Shown: piece by piece, positions 32,028 through 44,200 of the stretch
How the letters are laid out: every line of letters starts with the position of its first letter
Numbering within the stretch: the stretch's first letter is position 1
Assembly (NCBI GenBank): GCA_030248135.1
Contig: JASANC010004626.1
Span: 100,595 to 164,594, forward strand
Length of the DNA: 64,000 nucleotides
Source of the DNA: Theristus sp. LFF4_11
Lineage: Eukaryota; Nematoda; Chromadorea; Monhysterida; Xyalidae
Direction: 5' to 3'
The notes under the pieces: model-generated
What the model was told of the DNA's origin: nothing
Seen by the model: the letters and a program-made list of their open reading frames with translations, nothing else
The model's database searches: none
Position numbers and translations under genes: made by a program

Positions 32028-32797
32028 TAGGGTTGGCAAAATACCGTTTTTTTTTCAAATCGTGGTAAAAAACCCAGTAATTTTACCGGTAAAATTACGG
32101 TAATTTTACCGAAAAAAACGATGAAAGCCAAAAAGTTGTAAAAACCCACATATTTTTCGCAGCCGACTTTAAACTTGAACCAGGATTTGTGAAAACCACT
32201 TTCAGAATGCTTTGTTCAAAATATCGTGCACCAACAAAGAAAATAAATTAAAAATAATAAAATAAAATTATGTTTGGGCTTGAGAACCCAAAAGGTCAGC
32301 AATAAATCGGATAATATCTTTTGCTCAATCGTTTATATTCCACCAATTAAACAGGAAAAAAAACCACAGCGTTTTCACCAGACAGTCTTTGGTCACAATG
32401 GACGAACACAATTTGCTGCAATAACGCAATTAACCGAATTTAGAGTCAGTTCAGATCAAAAGAAAACAAATCAGCAATTGTGTTAGAATGACAATTTTGA
32501 GCGACATTTGGAATTTTTGAAGTTTTCAGCTCAGCCCGGCAGCTCCAGCCGATTCTTGCACCTCGCTTAACAGTTCTTTCAAAACTGTTATGTCAATTTC
32601 GTCATCATATTTTACTTGGTCACAGATTTTCTCATTTTCTCATCAAAAATGATATAAAAACTCAGGGTCCGTAATTGAAAAAAAACCGGAAAATACGAAA
32701 AAACCGGAAAAATACAGAAACGGTCTTTTTCCCGGTTTTTTCAAGGCACCAATTTTTGCCCTGGTAAAAAACCGGTATTTGTACCATGCCAACCCTA
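32028..32797. mobile_element. hAT-like MITE, 770 bp, TSD GATGTGAT
   Basis: It begins TAGGGTTGGCAAAATACCG and ends CGGTATTTGTACCATGCCAACCCTA. The perfect 8-bp duplication GATGTGAT occupies 32,020-32,027 and 32,798-32,805. Subterminal parts are rich in TTACCGG / CCGGTAA / AAACCGG motifs on both sides, as expected of transposase binding arrays. There is no coding capacity. Confidence 0.92.
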
Positions 32798-32805
32798 GAT
32801 GTGAT

Positions 32806-33060
32806 AGCTGCTAACTTTTTCCTTTTCCTCAGTTCTCCCACAGCCATTGACAACACCGCAGATACGCTGGGCTGGATATCAAATGATTCCAGTCAAGCAC
32901 AACAAAATCCCGAAATGCAACCTGGTCTGCATACAGTATCTCATAATCAAAAACAAAAACCCTTTCTTTTCTGCTTCTTCTTCTTTCTTCTAATAAGTGT
33001 GTGTCTGCTACCTAATTTTCACAGAGCGTGGTTTTACGGGAGCGGTTTTTAATAAAGCAG
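32806..33060 (+). other. Possible isolated exon, otherwise empty
   Basis: After TTTCCTCAG, a stretch of about 100 bp (32,833-32,930) is open with balanced codons (segment ADTLGWISNDSSQAQQNPEM) and ends at a possible GT. No partner exons were found. The rest is T-rich. Confidence 0.2.
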
Positions 33061-34957
33061 GCCAACCCCCTTGCCCCCCCAGCCCCCCCAAGAACAACTA
33101 TGTCGCGGAGGGGGGGGTCTGGTACCCGTGTCGGTCGAGGTAAAGGGGGAGGGGGGTACAGTACACGGGTATCTGCCCGTACACGGGCAGGATTTTCGGC
33201 TGAGGGGGCCGCGGGGGGCCATGTGACTTTGGGGGGGGGCGGTCAAAATTTTGAAATTAGATAGATAGATAGCTAAAACGCTAAAAAGCTATAAAAACAG
33301 CTAAATGCTTAAAACATGCTAAAAATCAAGTATAAACGCAATATTTTAACTAAAATTAGCAAAATTTTCAAGAATTTCGAGCAAAAATGGTCAATTTTGG
33401 TCAAAAATTGACTTTTTTATGTCTTCGAAGACAGAAATTTTCAGATAGATAGCTGGCTAAAAAATTTTTTTAGATAGATAATAGCTGAGCCGAAAAAAAC
33501 TTTCTGATAGAGATAGATTCGATAGATAGATTGGGGGGGGCCGGCCGCCGGCCCCCCCAGGTAGCCCCTAGAACAACTATGTCTGCCGGGTATTTTTGAA
33601 TTTTTTAAATTAAAAAAGTGACGATTTTTGTTTTTTAACAACCTAACGTTCCTACCGTAATGCATCATTATTAAAACAGGTGCATGTGCAGTGGCGGTGG
33701 CCCCTGCCCTTTAACACAGGAAAGAAAAAAATGCAAAAACTAAATTGATCATTTTCACCTTATAAAAAAGGCTTGGCTTAGGATTAGGATTAGGTTTAGG
33801 ATTAGGAACCCCGCTTTCGCTACTGGTAGCGAAAGTGCGGGGGGGTGGGGGGTCCGTCCACCCCCCCCCCCTCAGCCGAAAATCCTGCCCGTGCACGGGC
33901 AGATACCCGTCCAGTAGCGAAAGTGCGGGGGGGGGGGGTGGGGGCCGGGGGGGGGGGGGGGGGGGGGGTCCACCCCCCCCACAGCCGAAAAGACGGCCCG
34001 CGCACGGGCATAACCCCGTGTACCCCCCCCCCCCCCTCCCCCCTTTACCTCGACACGGGTACTAGACTCCCCCCAGTAGCGAAAGCGGGACCTCGGGTGA
34101 GGGGGGGGGTGTTTGCCTAATTTTAGAGGGGGGCGGGGGGTCAGGTGCCTTCTCGGTGAGGGGGGGGTGCACGGGCAGCAAATTTTCCTGAGGGGGGGTG
34201 CACTGGCAGAAAAATTTCGTGAGGGGGGGGGGTGCACGGGATCGCACGGGTAATACCAAATTTTTAGAACCAAACCTTAGAAAAACACAGAAATTTTTGT
34301 AAAATACAGAATATTTTGTGCAAACAAGCTGCTTGTTTGGTCAGAAACAACAAAATCTATGCAGGGACAGACACAAACGTCAAGAAAAATGCAAAAATGA
34401 CGGTATTTTTGGAAAAAATTGAGATGAGATTGACCACCGTGAGGGGGGGGTGCGATCCCGTGTTTTATCGCGGAGGGGGGTGGGGGGGAGTCTAGTACCC
34501 GTGTCGAGGTAAAGGGGGGGGGGTACACGGGTATCTGCCCGTGCAGGGGCTGGATTTTCGGCTGAGGGGGGTGGACCCCCCCCCCCCCCCCCCCCCCCGC
34601 ACTTTCGCTACTGCTCCCCCCCCACCGGCCACCCCCTCCGCGAGAAAACACGGGATCGCACCCCCCCCCTCACGGTGGTCAAGCTCATCTCAATTTTTTC
34701 CAAAAATACCGTAATTTTTGCATTTTTCTTGACGTTTGTGTCTGTCCCTGCATAGATTTTGTTGTTTCTGACCAAACAAGCAGCTTGTTTGCACAAAATA
34801 TTCTGTATTTTACAAGAATTTCTGTGTTTTTCTAAGGCAAAAATTTGGTATTACCCGTGCGATCCCGTGCACCCCCCCTCACGAAATTTTTCTGCCAGTT
34901 GTTCAACCGACCCCCCCCCCTCTAAAATTAGGCAAACACCCCCCCCTCACCCGAGGT
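33061..34957. repeat. Cluster of G/C-tract foldback units
   Basis: Repeated modules appear in both orientations: CAGTAGCGAAAG plus a G run, CCGAAAATCCTGCCCGTGC, CCTTTACCTCGACACGGGTA, GATCCCGTGCACC and AATTAGGCAAACACC. A long palindrome runs from 34,074 to 34,957 and resumes at 37,593-37,616 (CTTTCGCTACTG). Its right arm was split by the element at 34,958. Within it, the 170-bp segments 34,260-34,440 and 34,665-34,850 are inverse copies. A truncated CATAGTTGTTC-type element ends at 33,584. Poly-G and poly-C run lengths may be inaccurate in the assembly. ORFs here are artefacts. Confidence 0.7.
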
Positions 34958-37592
34958 CATAGTTGTTCCAGAGCCGAGGGGTTGGGGGGGGCCGATATAG
35001 ATAGCTGGAGCAAACTTTCCAGATAGATAGATAGCTGGAAAATTTTGGGGGGGGGCGCGGGGGGGGCATGTGACTTTGGGGGGGGCCGGTCAAAATTTTG
35101 AAATTTGATAGATAGATAGCTAAAACGCTAAAAGGCTATAAAAACAGCAAAATAATGCTAAAAATACACTAAAAATCAAGTATAAACGCGTATTTTACCT
35201 AAAATTAGCAAAATTTTCAAGAATTACGAGCAAAAATGGTCAATTTTGGTCAAAAATTGGCTTATTTTATGTCTTCGCGAAGACAAAAATTTTCAGATAG
35301 ATAGCTGGCTAAAAATTTTTTTCACATAGATAATAGCTGAGCCGAAAAAACTTGTTTGATAGAGATAGATTCGAAAATTTTTTGGGGGGGCCGGCCCCCC
35401 CCCCCAGTACCGTGGGCGGGGGGGGGGTTGGGGGGTAAACCCCCCCCGAGCACCCGAGACCGGCGGGTGGGGGGGGGGGGGGCACCGTGCCACCCCCCCC
35501 CGAAAACCGGGCACCCCCCCCCCCCCATCGTACCCCCCCCCCCCCCCCCCTCGAAAATTTGCCCGCCACCCCCCCCCCCACCCCCCATGAAATTTTGTCT
35601 GGCGGACACCCCCCCCCCCCAAAATTTTATGCACACCCTAAAATTTTTTTCGAAAATCATGATTTTTTGTCTATAAAGTCCATAATATAAGCTGAATATA
35701 TGATAACTTGACCATCTTCATTGTAATTTCAACGATTTTGCAGCAAAATTTAGCGTTTTTCCTTCAAAATTTAAGCGAAAAATTATCATGGGGGGGGGTG
35801 GGGGTAGGGTTAGGGGAAAAAAAAAATCCGGACAAGTTAGGTTCGTTCGAAGCGTCTCGTCGAGCTGAGTTCATCTAGACTATTTTCAGAACGATCCGGG
35901 AAACTATAAGAGCGAAAATCGTGTTTTATTGAAATTATGTCCATTTCATAGAGGGAAAGTTGCATTTTCAACAGTAAAACAGGGCAATTTTTCACGTGTA
36001 CTTGAATATTGAACCGTTCTTAGTGGTTCCTCTTTAGAAAATTACCAAAATTTGACTGTGTTCAAAAATTCCTGTTTGCTGTAGCTAAGTCGGCAACCCC
36101 TGTCGACCCGGTCGCCCCCCCCCCCCAAGACACTTACTTTCAGGTTCAACCAGCTATGCTATCTGCCACATGGCGAGAGCCCACTCTTCAAATCATCGTA
36201 TCGAAAACACGTACCATGATTTCGCGATCACGTTGCGGGCAACTGACAGACGCAAGTTTAACACGTTAGTTTAGCTCAGCACGCAAGTTTTAACATGTGG
36301 CCATGTTATCGGGTATCTGAAAAACGGTCGTGTGATGTGGTATTAACCAACATCTCCGCTCAAATTGTTTAACAATATATCGCACAACTCCATTGTAGAC
36401 CTATAACATACGCCAATCAACAAGATATCATGTTCATCTCATGGCCTACCGACTGAAAAACATGTTCTAAGTTGCAAGAAAACGATTTCTGAAACGATAT
36501 TTCAATTCAGTTAAGTCATTTCAACGCTAAAAATTGACTCTAGAAGTCATCCAAATCGAAAAACATGGAGTACGTCGGTCAAAATGACCAAATAATGACA
36601 TTTACCTAAGCACACAAAGAAGTTGGGAAGAAAATTCGGTTTGAACTTTCAAAAAATTATGCCATAAATCGAATTTTCAGAGCAAAGTAGAAGAAAAAAT
36701 TTTCAAATTTTTTTTTAAGTTTGAAAAAAAAAATCCAATTTTTTTTTTTAAAAAAAACGAAAAAAAAAAATAAAAAAAAAATTTTTTTTTCAAAGCCCCT
36801 AACCCTAGGTGGGGGGGGTGGACCCCCCCACAGAAAATTTTGAAAAAATGCACCCCCCCATGGGACCCCCCTGGGGGGGTCCCACGTTACCATAGGTTGG
36901 ACCCCCCCCCTCACTTTTTGGTCGGCACCCCCCCCCCCCACGGTAACATACCCCCCCCCACGAAATTTTTTTTGGGCCCACGGTACTGCCCCCCCCCCCG
37001 CCGTACCGTGGGCCCAAAACAATTTTCGAAGGGGGGGGGTATGGTGACGTGGGGGGGGTGCCGACCAAAAAGTGAGGGGGGGGGGTCCAACCTATGGTAA
37101 CGTGGGACCCCCCCCATGGGGGTCCCATGGGGGGGGGAAATTTTTTCAAAATTTTCTGTGGGAAGGGTCCACCCCCCCACCCACCCCCCATGATAATTTT
37201 TCGCTTAAATTTTGAAGGAAAAACGCTAAATTTTGCTGCAAAATCGTTGAAATTACAATGAAGATGGTCAAGTTATCATATATTCAGCTTATATTATGGA
37301 CTTTGTAGACAAAAAATCATGATTTTCGAAAAAAAATTTTTGGGTGTACGGAAAATTTTGGGGGGGGGGGGGTCTCCGCCAGACAAAATTTCAAGGGGGG
37401 TGTGGGGGGGGGTGTCGGCCAAATTTTCGAGGGGGGGGGGTCCGATGGGGGGGGGGGGTGACCGGTTTTAGGGGGGGGTGGCACGGTGCCCCCCCCACCC
37501 GACGGTCTCTGGTGCTCTAGGGGGGTGTACCCCCCCCCCACCCCCCCTCGCCCACGGTACTGCCCCCCAGGCCCCCCCCCAGAACAACTATG
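34958..37592. mobile_element. CATAGTTGTTC-family foldback element, long copy
   Basis: The ends CATAGTTGTTCCAGAG... and ...CAGAACAACTATG form an inverted terminus, with the perfect 8-bp duplication CCCGAGGT at 34,950-34,957 and 37,593-37,600. Much of the interior is palindromic around about 36,990 (for example TTAAGCGAAAAATTATCATG at 35,772 and its inverse at 37,189). It contains long G and C runs and (GATA)n-like blocks, and it is interrupted by the F1 element at 35,815-36,807. Without that insert it is about 1.6 kb. The 8-bp duplication suggests a hAT-like transposase. Confidence 0.85.
35815..36807. mobile_element. hAT-like non-autonomous element, family F1, copy 2
   Basis: This 993-bp copy of the element at 2,292-3,320 has the same TAGGGTTAG start and CTAACCCTA end. 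The perfect 8-bp duplication GGTGGGGG is at 35,807-35,814 and 36,808-36,815. The two copies differ by few substitutions and by the lengths of A/T runs. The close identity implies recent activity. Confidence 0.9.
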
Positions 37593-37727
37593 CCCGAGGT
37601 CCCGCTTTCGCTACTGTTCGCTACTGCCTACAACGACTCATTGCAAGCAACCTCTGATCAGAAATCAAAAAAATCACTTTTAAGTGTGTATACAAATCCG
37701 TTCCTACCTATGCTCCTGTGACAGGAA

Positions 37728-38202
37728 CATAGTTGTTCTAGGGGGGGGCCTGGGGGGGGCCGGCCCCCCCCAAAAAATTTTCGAATCTATCTCTATCAAA
37801 CAGGTTTTTTCGGCTCAGCTATTATCTATCTGAAAAAAATTTCTCAGCCAGCTATCTATCTGAAAATTTTTGTCTTCGAAGACATAAAATGAGTCAATTT
37901 TTGACCAAAATTGACCATTTTTGCTCGTAATTCTTGAAAATTTCGCTAATTTTAGGTAAAATATCCGTTTATACTTGATTTTTAGTTTATTTTTAGCTTT
38001 ATTTTGCTGTTTTTATAGCTTTTTAGCGTTTTAGCTATCTATCTATCAAATTTCAAAATTTTGACCGGCCCCCCCAAAGTCACATGGCCCCCCCCCGCGG
38101 CCCCCCCCCCCAAAATTTTCCAGCTATCTATCTATCCAGAAAATTTGCTCCAGCTATCTATATCGGCCCCCCCCCCAACCCCTCGGCTCTGGAACAACTA
38201 TG
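37728..38202. mobile_element. CATAGTTGTTC-family MITE, 475 bp
   Basis: It has termini CATAGTTGTTCTAGGGG and CTCTGGAACAACTATG and the perfect 8-bp duplication GACAGGAA (37,720-37,727 and 38,203-38,210). It corresponds, in inverse orientation, to the outer left arm of the 34,958 element joined to the outermost right end, so it is an internal deletion derivative. It ends 72 bp before the CDC27 start codon. Confidence 0.93.
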
Positions 38203-38274
38203 GACAGGAAACGGAGTTGAGAGGGGAGACTGACGAGACGTCGACGTCGTAGTTCATCTCTATCAAAATCGAGG

Positions 38275-41200
38275 ATGATTGATCAAATTTGTATCGAGGT
38301 TGGTTCATCTTGAACATATTGTCACACACAAACCTCATAACTACTGCATAGAAATTTAGCTTTTTTTCGTCGGAGAGTCTGTGTCGATGTTTTTAGCTTT
38401 ATATATTCAGCTGATTTTTTGATCCATTTCAGGAAATCATTGCGAGTTGCTTGGAGCATCACGCGTATGATGACGCTGCATTTGCTGCCGAATGTTTGTG
38501 TTCGCAAAGTATGTTTATTGATTGGCCGGAACTGCGAACTGGTGGTAAACTTAACCAAACAACAAAAGCCAACAAATTGTGGCGTTTCTACTTTGGCATA
38601 AGACGCCGAGCAATGGTGGTCTCGTCAGTTCTACCCATTGCCCAAAAGCTGTCTGATAAACTTGCTAGAAAACTTCTTGATACTGAGAAAACACAATTGA
38701 GACAAAGCAGACATGAAATTCAACAAATGTGTGAAATAAAATGAAAGCAAAACAAAACACATTTTGCTGATTTTCTTGCCAATTTTTGTTGTTCTGCCGC
38801 TTGGTGGCGCCCTGATTGTTCGTTGGCGACATCGTTTTTGACCATGGTCACGTTTCCGAGAAATGTAGAAATTGACTAAAAATGTACACATGACTAATCG
38901 AGTGGTCAAGTACGATTTGTATGCAATATACATTCATAAAAGTAATTTTTTTAAATTTTCGATCAGATGGCTTTAAAACGAAAATAAAATCGCATAAAAA
39001 ACCGTTTTTTCATGGCCACCACAGAAAAAAACCGGTTTTTAGCAACGCTAGGTGCAAAGCTCAGTTTAGTAAAACATATGTCGCTGTAAAAAGTAAACGT
39101 GGATTATTTGTTTTTCTGAACAGCCCAAGACTCAAATATTTCTGTGACGGATGTGATGATCACAGATTTGTGTTACTTGTTCAGCCAACTCCGAAGACGC
39201 GGCTCATCTTTTGGCGTGCACCTATTATCGTGTTGGTCGCATCAACGCCGCCTACGCCGTGCTGTCGCGACGCACGCTCACCTCCGGCAAAGCACTCTTC
39301 CTCATGGCGCAATGCTGCTATCAACTGGAAAAGTCAGTGCGCACTGTCTGGCATTGCGTCAATCTGGAGTGAATCAGTTCTCGATGTTATCCGCTCGTTT
39401 TTTTTCTCAAGAATTCTACTGAAATAAATACCATCAAGCCGGGTTTTTTTGCACCTGAATATGTGTCTGAGATGTTTGGATGTTTTTAAATGAAAATCCT
39501 AACGGGGAATGCGTTTTCACAACTCTTTTTTACTGAAATTTTTCTGTCTGACAATGCAAGGCACTAACATTCGACCACAACATGGCAAACTGTATTTGCA
39601 TAAAATTTTATGCCAAAAGTCGGCTGCCGATATACACGGTGCTATTGTAGGCTTTTCACGGAATTATTTTATGCATTCTCAGTGCCATTATAAAGCAGTT
39701 TGTTTTCAGACGCCTAAATTTTTTGCAAGACACCTAAAAATTAGAGTTTAGGTGTCACAAGACATCTATACACCCTGGATCAAGCAAAATCGCAGACCAC
39801 CCACCATTGCTGCGTTCATCTGATGTGCGTGTGCTGTTTACAGATTCAGCGAAGCAGAAATGATTCTAACGGCGAATGCAGCGGACGTCGACGAAGAGCG
39901 TAACCAGCCGAGCAGCAACGTTGAGCGCACGTTCGGACGCTCCGCAGCATTCGCATTTAAACTGCTCGCGATGATTTACAGGTGACACGGCGATTGCTAA
40001 TGTTATATGCAGTTAGCTCATTGCTTTATCACCACGTGATGGATGCGTTCTCGTGCATGCCTGACTCCGCCTCCATCGTGGTCACCAACCAATCAGCTAA
40101 GTGCATATGATGGATAGATAGTCTGTATTGTGGAGACCCTGTTCGCGCCTCGCTGGACGTTCAGCTTCACTGCACTGTTGGTTGAAGCTTCTTGGTTTAA
40201 AAACTTCACACTCTGCAAGACGGTGGTTAAACAGAGCCAGATAAGGCGGTTGTCAAGGGAAAAACAGCAAGTATACAATCGAGCAACGAGAGTTTTGCGA
40301 AAGGTGACGGTTTTATCTATATTTCTAAACCTACCCTTTTTGCAGACGAACAGCGCGCGAGGAAGCGGCTGTGGACGCTGCAATGAGCGCACTGAAGTTG
40401 AATCCGTTCATTTGGTCTGCGGCGGAGATCATACGATGCAACGGTGTGGATTTTCGAGTTTATTCGTAGAACAGAGGAAAACGTCGTGTTTTGTTCTGAG
40501 AACGTTTTCATTTGCTCGTTTCAAAACGTTCAACCGTCAGTTGTGTTGTCACTTTTACAGGCTCTAAATTATTCTAGCCCTGTTCCTGTTGCTGTTTTTA
40601 TTAGTTTCCCATTCTTTTTCCAGTCCCCGATCAGTCTGATACGAAAACGCCTGCAGAGCTTCGACAACTGAAGGAGCTGAATCTCGAAACTGTTTGGCCG
40701 AAAAAGTCAACAATGCTCATCGGTGCTAGACTCAGGGCAAATGCTGATAACGACGCAAGGAAGGCAGACACTGCGTGAGCGCGCTGGCCGTTTTTTTCGT
40801 TTGAATTGGGCAATTTCAGCGGTCAATCTCTTTGTAATTTGCCTCTGTCGAAACAGTTCATTCATGCTTTTTTTATTGTTTTTGCTGTGCTTCAGACTTG
40901 TTGGACTGGCGATGACACCGGGTGACCAACGATTGCTGTCGGCTGCGACCACAACAACGGACCAACAGACTGACGCTAAAGGTGACCACGAAATTGAAAA
41001 GAAAACTTTGACTTACCGTATTACCTCTATTAACCCCCCCCCAAAATTAACCCCCCCCCAAAAATAAATCCCCACCCCCTCGACAAGTTTCCAAATAATC
41101 CCCCCCCCAAAAAATAATCCCCCATGGGGGATTATTGGAAACCTGTTTGAAACACATACCCAGCGAATTCAGTGGCTGGTTGCAGTGAAAATGATGAAAT

Positions 41201-44200
41201 TGTGCTACCAAAGGCCCCAAAGGGATGAGTTAATGGTAATTTCATTACAAAAGGCTGTTGTAAAAGGAAATTTCTATGTAGAGTAGAAGTTTCTGCGACT
41301 TCCTTCCTGCCATGGAAGGTATTTTTGCCATTTTGCCCACCCCTAAAAATGGTTTCCAAATAACCCCCCCCCCCCAAAAAATAAACCCCCCCCAAATAAA
41401 CCCCCACCCCCAGAAGTCGCTGAAGAAATAAACCCCCATGGGGGTTTATTAGAGGTAATACGGTAATTGGTTGAGGAGGCTGTGTTTCTGTGGCAGAGTT
41501 GCCGTTTGTTGTTGCGCAATGGCTGTGTGTGGCAGTTCGGTGTTTTCATTCCTGTTTCTTTCTCATCAGGTGATATGAAAATTGCGCCAGCGGCGATCAC
41601 GCCCGTCGCCACGCAGATGCAAAAGGCCGCGGTGCCGACGAACGTTCGCAACGTGGCACCACCGGCCGCGCCGCGAAAGGTGCACTGCACTGCACGTTGT
41701 CGTGTTTCTGAGCCTCTGTTTGGACAACAACAACAACAAAACTATCGAACCTTTTTGTATTTTCGTATCTTCTCCACGTTTACTGTTGTGGTGTTTTCTT
41801 GGTGAATGAAGACAACAACAGCAGCTAACGAGCGGCACGTTCCAGAGCACGCAAAGTCGTCTGTCGCGCGCCGCCTCGACCGCCGACACGGCCGCCGCCG
41901 CCGGTGCTGGACGGTCGACGCGACGTGGCTCGCAGAGTGTGTTCGCAAGCAGCACGCAGAATAGCAACAGCTCGAACGTGAACACGACTGGCAGTGGAGT
42001 GGCGACGCGCAAGGCGACCCGGTTGTCGTCGTCCATCAAGGTCAGTGGCGACGATCAGTTTGGATGTGGAACGGAAGGAACTACAGTCTGTTTGTATATG
42101 ATGTGCCATTAGCTGGTTGGTTGGTGAGGTGACCATGTGATGTATCTATTCTGTATTTCTGTGGAGGCGGAGTCTGGCATGATGCCCAGAAAGGGTCTGC
42201 TTGAAAGAAACTGGCGGATTGGACAAATTTGATTGCGTGCATACTGCATATGCACGTACTGGATGGCATTTTGAAACAAGATGATACAAAACAAATTTTC
42301 TTTGAATACCTGAAAGAGAAACTGCCACATTGATTCTGTTTTGTCCACGGTGCTGCATTTCCAACAAACCGAACACAACGCTGCAGGAGAACACAGCGCT
42401 CAAGAAGTCATCCTCAACGACTAGTGCGGCCAGCGTTGGCACGGGCGCCGGCGGCTCACAGCAGAGCGGGCACACGCGGGCTCACGGTATGCCTACAGTA
42501 AAGCTTGTGTCATTGCTGGGTCTCAGAATTCGTTTTTATGCTAAAATAATTTCAATTTCTGGTCCGCTTCAAATTCAATTTCAACCGGCACAACCTGATT
42601 CCACTTTTTGGAAAATTCCGTTCAGGCCACGGCGGGCGTCGTGCGGTGCGCGGTCTGATGCCGAGCGACAACGAGAACACGAAACAGGACACCAACAACA
42701 CCGCCATGAACAACAACAACAACAAACGAACATCGACGAACCAGCCAATGATCATTGAGCGTCTGGCGTCGACCAACACGGACACGATGATGGACAGTGA
42801 CGACAAGGACAACGTGGTCAAGGACGACGACGACGCGCTCAGCAAACAGCTGAACGTTGACGTGCTCGACGTGCTCACGACCGTCGGTCAGCAGGCGCCC
42901 GCGCCACCCGCCGCCGTACTCAGTTGTCCCGGACAGCATTATTCGGCGTTCATCTTTGAACGTCGCACACCGCTTGGTCGGTTGACAATTTGTGAAATTA
43001 TTCCTGGTTTTGGTTTGCGCACACGGCCGAACGGCAAAACAGATTGGATGAAAGTTGCAAGATCAGAGACGGTTGACTGGTATGCCGATTGAAGTGCCTG
43101 ACAAAATTCGTAATCACAGTTCATGCATAAAAACGTCACCCTCGTTTTTATGACCCACCCACGAACATCGTTTGTCACCCTCGTGGCCTGGTGGTAGTGC
43201 GTTAGACTACAGTCTGTGCGCTCGGGGGATCGAGCCCCGCCGAGGGGTGTATAGGCACTTAATGACAGAGAAAACTCGATGGGCGCCCTACTCCCCAATG
43301 GCGTTCTGTACGCTTCTCTGGGTTAGCCCTGGCTAAAAACATCGCTTAAAAATCACAACAACAACAACAACAACGTGTTTGTCCACACAGGCGAATTGCA
43401 CGCGACGCTGTCGGTGTTGTACAAGATGGCCGCTGCCATGCACGACTACAATTCCGCAGCGTTGTTTCGTGTCGTTGACACACTGTCGCTGCAGCAACAC
43501 ACGGTGCTACCGGTGCGGCTGCTGATTGCACGCGCGCACTTTGAGGCGTCCGATTATAAGAAGGTGTTGTGTTGGTTTCGGGCGCTCTGTTGTTTTGAGG
43601 ACGATTCACGTTTGTCAACGTTCGATTATTGGTGTTGTAAAACATCGAACTGTGGGGTGAAGCGCAAAGGGACATCGACCGCCTATGTATTTACCATTTT
43701 GCGGTCTTCAATATGCACTCCACTGAAGCGGCCAACTGTGACCAAACGATCGTTTGCCGTCGGTTTGCAGGCTGTGGAGCTGTATGCGGAGTGTCGCATC
43801 TCTCACCCGTACAACGTCGCCGGCATGGAGTACTACAGCACGGCACTGTGGCATCTGCAGCACGAGCATCAGCTGAGTCAGCTGGCCATGCAAATGATTG
43901 AGAATGAGCCGCTCGTGCCGCAGGTCGACTTTTGATTAGTTTGCAGTGGATTCGCTGTGGCAATTCAGCATGTCGTGGCAGTTCCGATTGAGTTTTTGAG
44001 AGTTGGCGTTTCCCTGATATGAACGTACTTTGTGTTGTTAGACTTCAAGTAGCAAGAGAGTGGCGATTTAGTGGACTGGAGAACAACCAAGATTACAGAG
44101 AAAAGATCACGTTATATAGTAGAATCACACACAATTACAGCTAATTACACATAATAATTACGATAATCACCCATCATTAACTTTAGATTGTTTTACGATA

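Noticed and set aside
33775..33808. Telomeric repeat array
   Set aside because: GGATTAGGATTAGG-like units are few and irregular, and they do not match TTAGGC or TTAGGG in tandem. Similar scraps occur at 28,960 and 50,630.
35322..35676. Proline- or glycine-rich proteins on either strand
   Set aside because: These frames come from poly-C/poly-G runs in foldback repeats. They change with run length and have no exon borders.
42622..42939. Minus-strand ORFs opposite CDC27 exons
   Set aside because: GC-rich exons leave long antisense frames. The plus strand is explained by a complete CDC27 model.
43174..43250. tRNA gene
   Set aside because: It has tRNA-like boxes but is repeated nearly identically at 5,540-5,614 with the same non-tRNA body and (CAA)n tail, so it is the head of a SINE.
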